64,000 nt of DNA from Myxococcales bacterium (GTDB taxonomy: Bacteria > Myxococcota_A > UBA9042): the NCBI GenBank assembly GCA_023954815.1, contig JAGSHB010000006.1, forward strand, positions 1 through 64,000, in the 5' to 3' direction. Below are positions 60,577 to 64,000 of this stretch, piece after piece. The translations under genes were made by a program, and so were the position numbers. Every line of letters begins with the position of its first letter. The stretch's first letter is position 1. The notes beneath the pieces were generated by a model. The model did not search any database. It saw nothing but the letters and a program-made list of their open reading frames with translations, and was not told the origin of the DNA.

Positions 60577-62354
60577 CGCACCCTCGTAATGCGCAAACGA
60601 ACCCGCAGCTGCGAAGGCTTGGCGAGCACGTCGATGCGGAAGGCAGCCCCCGTGTCGTCGCCGCAGTAGAGCGTCTGGCCGGACGAGATGCGCACCTTCA
60701 TGTGCTTGGTGTCGCCGACCACGCCGGTCTGCACGTGCAGCGGTTGCGTCAGGCCCGAATCGGCGAAGAAGCCGGGCTGAGCGTAGGTCCGCACGGTGCC
60801 GCTGGTTTGGTCATCCGCGTGGATAAAGAACAGCCAGTCCCCCTGCTCTGCTGTCGGCGCATCCCACTTCGGGCGGACGTAGTACACGTCGGGCGCACCG
60901 GCGGACTGGTCGAGCACCCGCGACGCAACCGACACCAACGAGGTCGGGTCTGCCTCCAGGTTGCGACGAATCGCGTCCGTAATTTGCTTGTGCGTCACCC
61001 CAATCGACACATCTTTCAAGGTGAACTGTACGCTAGCGTCGCCCTCGGCAATTCGCCCCACCTCTGGCGCTTCAAGGTTCGGGCCGTCATGCAATCGGCG
61101 CTGTGCGACCAGGATCATCAGGTCCCACAGGTACAGCGGCGCCGGCGGTTTTCCCAGGTTGCCCTTGGTCTCCAACTCCATCCAGCCGTTACGAATCGTC
61201 ACCTCGAAAAGCGGCGTCGGATCGGAGCCCAACACCCAACTCTTACTCCACGTGCGCTCCTTGAACGCCCGCAGCCCAGCGTCTGCCACCACACGCTCAA
61301 GCGACCACTTCGGCAGCGACCACACGGAGCCATTGCCCATCGGCTTGGGCAGGGGGCTCGTGCCCGGCTGCAACGCCACCGGCGCCTCCACCATGCGAAA
61401 GCTCATCTCGGTCACGGCGGGCTTGGGCTCAATTCCCACCACCCGCATCCACTCCGGATCGTCGAAGTCGAAGAGCGGCGCCGCTTCCTTGCCAATGGAG
61501 GTCACGCTACCGCGCTCGCCGTGGCTCAAATCGACCCCTTTATAGGGCAGCGCGTTGGCGTTCGCGCGCACCACCATGTGGAACTCGGGAGTCAACAACG
61601 AGGCCTTCGTCGCGCCAGTCATAAAGCCAGGATGGGACTGTCCAGCCTTAGAAACCGGGCCATAAGTCGTAGTCAGGCTTTGCAGATCGGTCACCACGGC
61701 CTCTAGCGTCACCGGCAGATGGCCCGCGGGGACAGGCACTTCGCCAGTAGGATGCTCGGGGCTCACGTGAATCGGCCGTCGCCGCGCGTTCGGATGCGAT
61801 GAGATGACCCCATCCACCACCGCGCCCGCCAGCGCCTCGCCACCCAAGAACGGCTCGCTGACCTCCACCCCCAGACTCTGCGCCAGCACCTCCTGGGCCG
61901 CGATGCCAACCTGCGGCGCCAGCCCGAGCAGCTGCGCCATGGGCGTCCCCGTCAAGTCCGCGTTGGCAGGGCTCATATTTAGCAAACGCACCATGTTCCG
62001 CTCAGCACCGCCAAGGGATGGGTCGTCGATGTCCAAGCTCCGGATGTTCGCTAGCGCATTGTCGATCAGGCGCTGCTCGCCAGCCTCACCACGCAGGTCC
62101 AGGTTGTACAGCCACAGCTTCTCACGCACATCCAGCGGCAAGGCCAACATGTCTTGGCGGGTCAGAACCTGTTCGTAGCTGCTCACCTGCAACCGCAGCG
62201 CATGCAGCGACACCTCCCGCGACTCGCCAATGGCCAGCGCCGGTTTGCTGCCGGTCTCAACGACGGGGATCTCCATGCAGCCGGACGTAGCCAGCAGCAT
62301 CAGCGCGACGGTGGGCGCAATGACCTGAAAAGCGCCAGCGAGACGACCGTTCAT
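60573..62354 (-). CDS. Lipoprotein of unknown function, paralog of its neighbour
   Basis: 593 residues from an ATG at 62354 (MNGRLAGAFQVIAPTVAL), which overlaps the stop of the upstream gene (ATGA). The signal peptide ends in TSGC followed by MEI, a lipobox. The body is mixed alpha/beta with segments shared with the upstream neighbour: ADLTGTPMAQLLG, ISSHPN, TPEFHMVV, LPKWSLERVV and LWDLMILVAQRRLHDG. No catalytic motif or named family was recognised. It sits between its paralog and a FadL-type barrel in a coupled operon, so a periplasmic or outer-membrane role in handling a hydrophobic compound is possible. This is inference. Confidence 0.72.
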   Translation of the reverse strand: MNGRLAGAFQVIAPTVALMLLATSGCMEIPVVETGSKPALAIGESREVSLHALRLQVSSYEQVLTRQDMLALPLDVREKLWLYNLDLRGEAGEQRLIDNALANIRSLDIDDPSLGGAERNMVRLLNMSPANADLTGTPMAQLLGLAPQVGIAAQEVLAQSLGVEVSEPFLGGEALAGAVVDGVISSHPNARRRPIHVSPEHPTGEVPVPAGHLPVTLEAVVTDLQSLTTTYGPVSKAGQSHPGFMTGATKASLLTPEFHMVVRANANALPYKGVDLSHGERGSVTSIGKEAAPLFDFDDPEWMRVVGIEPKPAVTEMSFRMVEAPVALQPGTSPLPKPMGNGSVWSLPKWSLERVVADAGLRAFKERTWSKSWVLGSDPTPLFEVTIRNGWMELETKGNLGKPPAPLYLWDLMILVAQRRLHDGPNLEAPEVGRIAEGDASVQFTLKDVSIGVTHKQITDAIRRNLEADPTSLVSVASRVLDQSAGAPDVYYVRPKWDAPTAEQGDWLFFIHADDQTSGTVRTYAQPGFFADSGLTQPLHVQTGVVGDTKHMKVRISSGQTLYCGDDTGAAFRIDVLAKPSQLRVRLRITRVR

Positions 62355-64000
62355 TGGGCCCCCTGCACAGGACGCAACGCGATCTTCACCCGCGTTCCAT
62401 TCCGTTTGACGTCCAACTGCCAAACCTCACCGGTTCGTTCTTTGGCATAGAGTTTGCGGCTCTCACCGTCCTGCAACACCACCTTTTCATGGCTCACGTC
62501 ACCGAAACCGCTGTCGTCCGTGGTGGATGCCTTCTGAGTCAACTGCGCGTCGGAGAACAAGCCGCGCGTCGGGTGGGTCACCTTCCCGCCGGGCAGGTCC
62601 TCAGCCGTCACGTACATCAGCGCCACAGCGCCGGCGGCATTGCGCACCGCGAAGATGTCGCAGCCACTGTCATACGTGGAGTGATCCCCCACGCTAGCCG
62701 CAGACAGCTTGCTCTTTTGCTGCTCAAACAGCTTCCGGGCCTTCTCGATCAGCTGAGCCGACGTAATCGGCACCGGAATCCCGGTCAGCGGCAGCTTCAG
62801 GTTCGCCTTCCCCTCAGCGATCCCGCCGTCATGCAGCCGTTTTTGGGCCAACTCAAGCACCAGATCCCACCAGTAGGTCGGCGGCGGTGGTGCGCCGATG
62901 CCCGCGATGGTCTTGATGGACAACCACCCCTTGTCCCACGTCCACGTCGCCGCCTTGTTGATGGTGCCGATGTCGTAGGTTTTCGAGGTCTTGTAGCCAG
63001 CGTCTGAGTGCAGCCCCTTGTACGCCTCGTAGACCGCGCCAATCACCATGCGCTCGAACGTCCAGTCCGGGAGTTTCCAGCCGGCGCTCGCGCCCTTGAA
63101 GAACACGCCATCAGGGCCCGATTTCTGCGAATACGCCGAATTGATGAAGCCATTGTGCTCATTGACGGTGAAGTACAGATCGATCTGTGGCTCGTCTGCG
63201 ATACCACCGACGCTAAACGTCTTCGGGTCGAGGAAGTTGAACACGACCACATCGTCACCGGGCGCCTTGATAAACAGCCAACGCTGCCCGCCGGATAGAT
63301 CGACACCTTCCAGCTGACGAAGATTGCTCTTGCCGGTCAGCGTCATGTGAAAGTCGGGCAACAGCACCGGCGCAGGCGAGCTTTTGTAGAGGATGCCGGG
63401 GTGACTGCCGGACGGTCCCAGTTTTGCGTCCAGCGTGACCAAGTCCACAAGGGCATCGTGGAGCGTCACCGGCACTTTTTTCACACCATCGGTCGGATCA
63501 GTAACCAACGCGGGGTGGCTCGCGATCACACTCGTAAAGAGCCCCTGAGCGACCGCCTCCGTCGACAAAAACGCCGTCGTCGCGGAGATCTTGGCGATGT
63601 CGGCCAATAGCAACGGCGCAGCGAGGCCCAGATTGGCTGCCACGGTCATCAAAGGTGCAGCGGACGTGCCTTTCAGGTCGGCGGTATCGGGCGTCATGGT
63701 CAGCACCTTGTGCATATTCCACTCGGCCGTCCCCCAAGTCTTGGTATCGAGCCCCCACACCGTCGGCGCCTTGAACGCCTCGAGCGCGACGGTGAGCAGC
63801 GGGCGCACATCGAGCAGGTAGATCACCACTTCCTTTGCGGCGCTCTCCGGAATCAACGCCTTTACCGCGGCCTTGTCGAGCTCCAGCGTGACCGGTGCTG
63901 CAGCCTTCGCAGGGATGCGCGCGACGAGCTCCACACGACGAACCCGATGCAGCTTCACCGTCGCGGATGCCGTATTTCCGGCCAAATCGCTGGCTTCGAT
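62351..64000 (-). CDS. Secreted protein of unknown function, N-terminus beyond right edge
   Basis: The frame is open to the window edge. The first visible residues (IEASDLAGNTASATVKLHRV) are the end of a bacterial Ig-like domain, which typically closes with D-x-A-G-N, so the gene starts outside the window; an internal TTG at 63985 is not a real start. The remaining ~530 residues parallel the next protein: ADLKGTSAAPLMT, IASHPAL, LPDFHMTL, LPDWTFERMV and YWWDLVLELAQKRLHDG. Both share the same C-terminal domain layout, ending in a beta-rich region with DIFAVRNAAGAVALMYV. Role unknown; the gene is coupled by ATGA overlap to the lipoprotein and then to the FadL-type gene. Confidence 0.72.
   Translation of the reverse strand: MEASDLAGNTASATVKLHRVRRVELVARIPAKAAAPVTLELDKAAVKALIPESAAKEVVIYLLDVRPLLTVALEAFKAPTVWGLDTKTWGTAEWNMHKVLTMTPDTADLKGTSAAPLMTVAANLGLAAPLLLADIAKISATTAFLSTEAVAQGLFTSVIASHPALVTDPTDGVKKVPVTLHDALVDLVTLDAKLGPSGSHPGILYKSSPAPVLLPDFHMTLTGKSNLRQLEGVDLSGGQRWLFIKAPGDDVVVFNFLDPKTFSVGGIADEPQIDLYFTVNEHNGFINSAYSQKSGPDGVFFKGASAGWKLPDWTFERMVIGAVYEAYKGLHSDAGYKTSKTYDIGTINKAATWTWDKGWLSIKTIAGIGAPPPPTYWWDLVLELAQKRLHDGGIAEGKANLKLPLTGIPVPITSAQLIEKARKLFEQQKSKLSAASVGDHSTYDSGCDIFAVRNAAGAVALMYVTAEDLPGGKVTHPTRGLFSDAQLTQKASTTDDSGFGDVSHEKVVLQDGESRKLYAKERTGEVWQLDVKRNGTRVKIALRPVQGAQ

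Overview
The window reads as chromosomal DNA of a GC-rich Gram-negative bacterium, most plausibly from the Myxococcota or a related former delta-proteobacterial line. This is inferred from giant Cys-rich lipoproteins made of repeats that resemble the CTDC (Dictyostelium-type) family, many lipoproteins with Asp/Ala-rich stalks, a eukaryote-like Ser/Thr kinase, and a large outer-membrane protein inventory. I saw no rRNA, tRNA, CRISPR array, insertion sequence or phage genes.

Region 1 (1-20110, minus strand) is a tandem cluster of at least four giant paralogous lipoproteins. Three are complete (about 2016-2060 residues) and the fourth runs off the left edge. Each has a lipobox signal peptide, a small Cys-rich lead-in module, an alternating array of 15 A-type and 14 B-type four-cysteine modules, then eight beta-sandwich modules. 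Module number, and even the place of one aberrant B module, is the same in every copy as far as it is visible. This is the most striking content of the window.

Region 2 (20644-33215) holds a translationally coupled trio (rhomboid protease, methyltransferase, YbjN-like protein). It is followed by secreted or lipidated single genes (a cytochrome P460-like lipoprotein, a P-domain protein with a new-looking C-terminal repeat, an Asp-box propeller lipoprotein). Between and after these lie an alpha/beta hydrolase, a TIGR01777-type epimerase and a Rieske oxygenase.

Region 3 (33231-47574) is envelope transport. A minus-strand set encodes a LolD-like ATPase, two FtsX/MacB-type permeases, a LolA-like periplasmic protein and an outer-membrane barrel, which together could form a path from inner to outer membrane. 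Divergent from it lie a CotH-like kinase lipoprotein, an MMPL/RND exporter and an MBOAT/SGNH O-acylation pair.

Region 4 (47615-58849) has a zinc-ribbon Ser/Thr kinase, an unknown lipoprotein, a DUF481-like barrel, aat, a crotonase, and a pair formed by a DHOD-like oxidoreductase and nifJ. A stand-alone membrane protein resembling NqrB/RnfD ends the region. Region 5 (59119-64000, minus) is an ATGA-coupled operon of two paralogous secreted proteins of unknown function followed by a FadL-type barrel; its first visible gene continues beyond the right edge.

Start sites were set by Shine-Dalgarno matches, signal peptides and stop/start overlaps, and several differ from the longest open frame. All family names are from reading motifs; no search was run.
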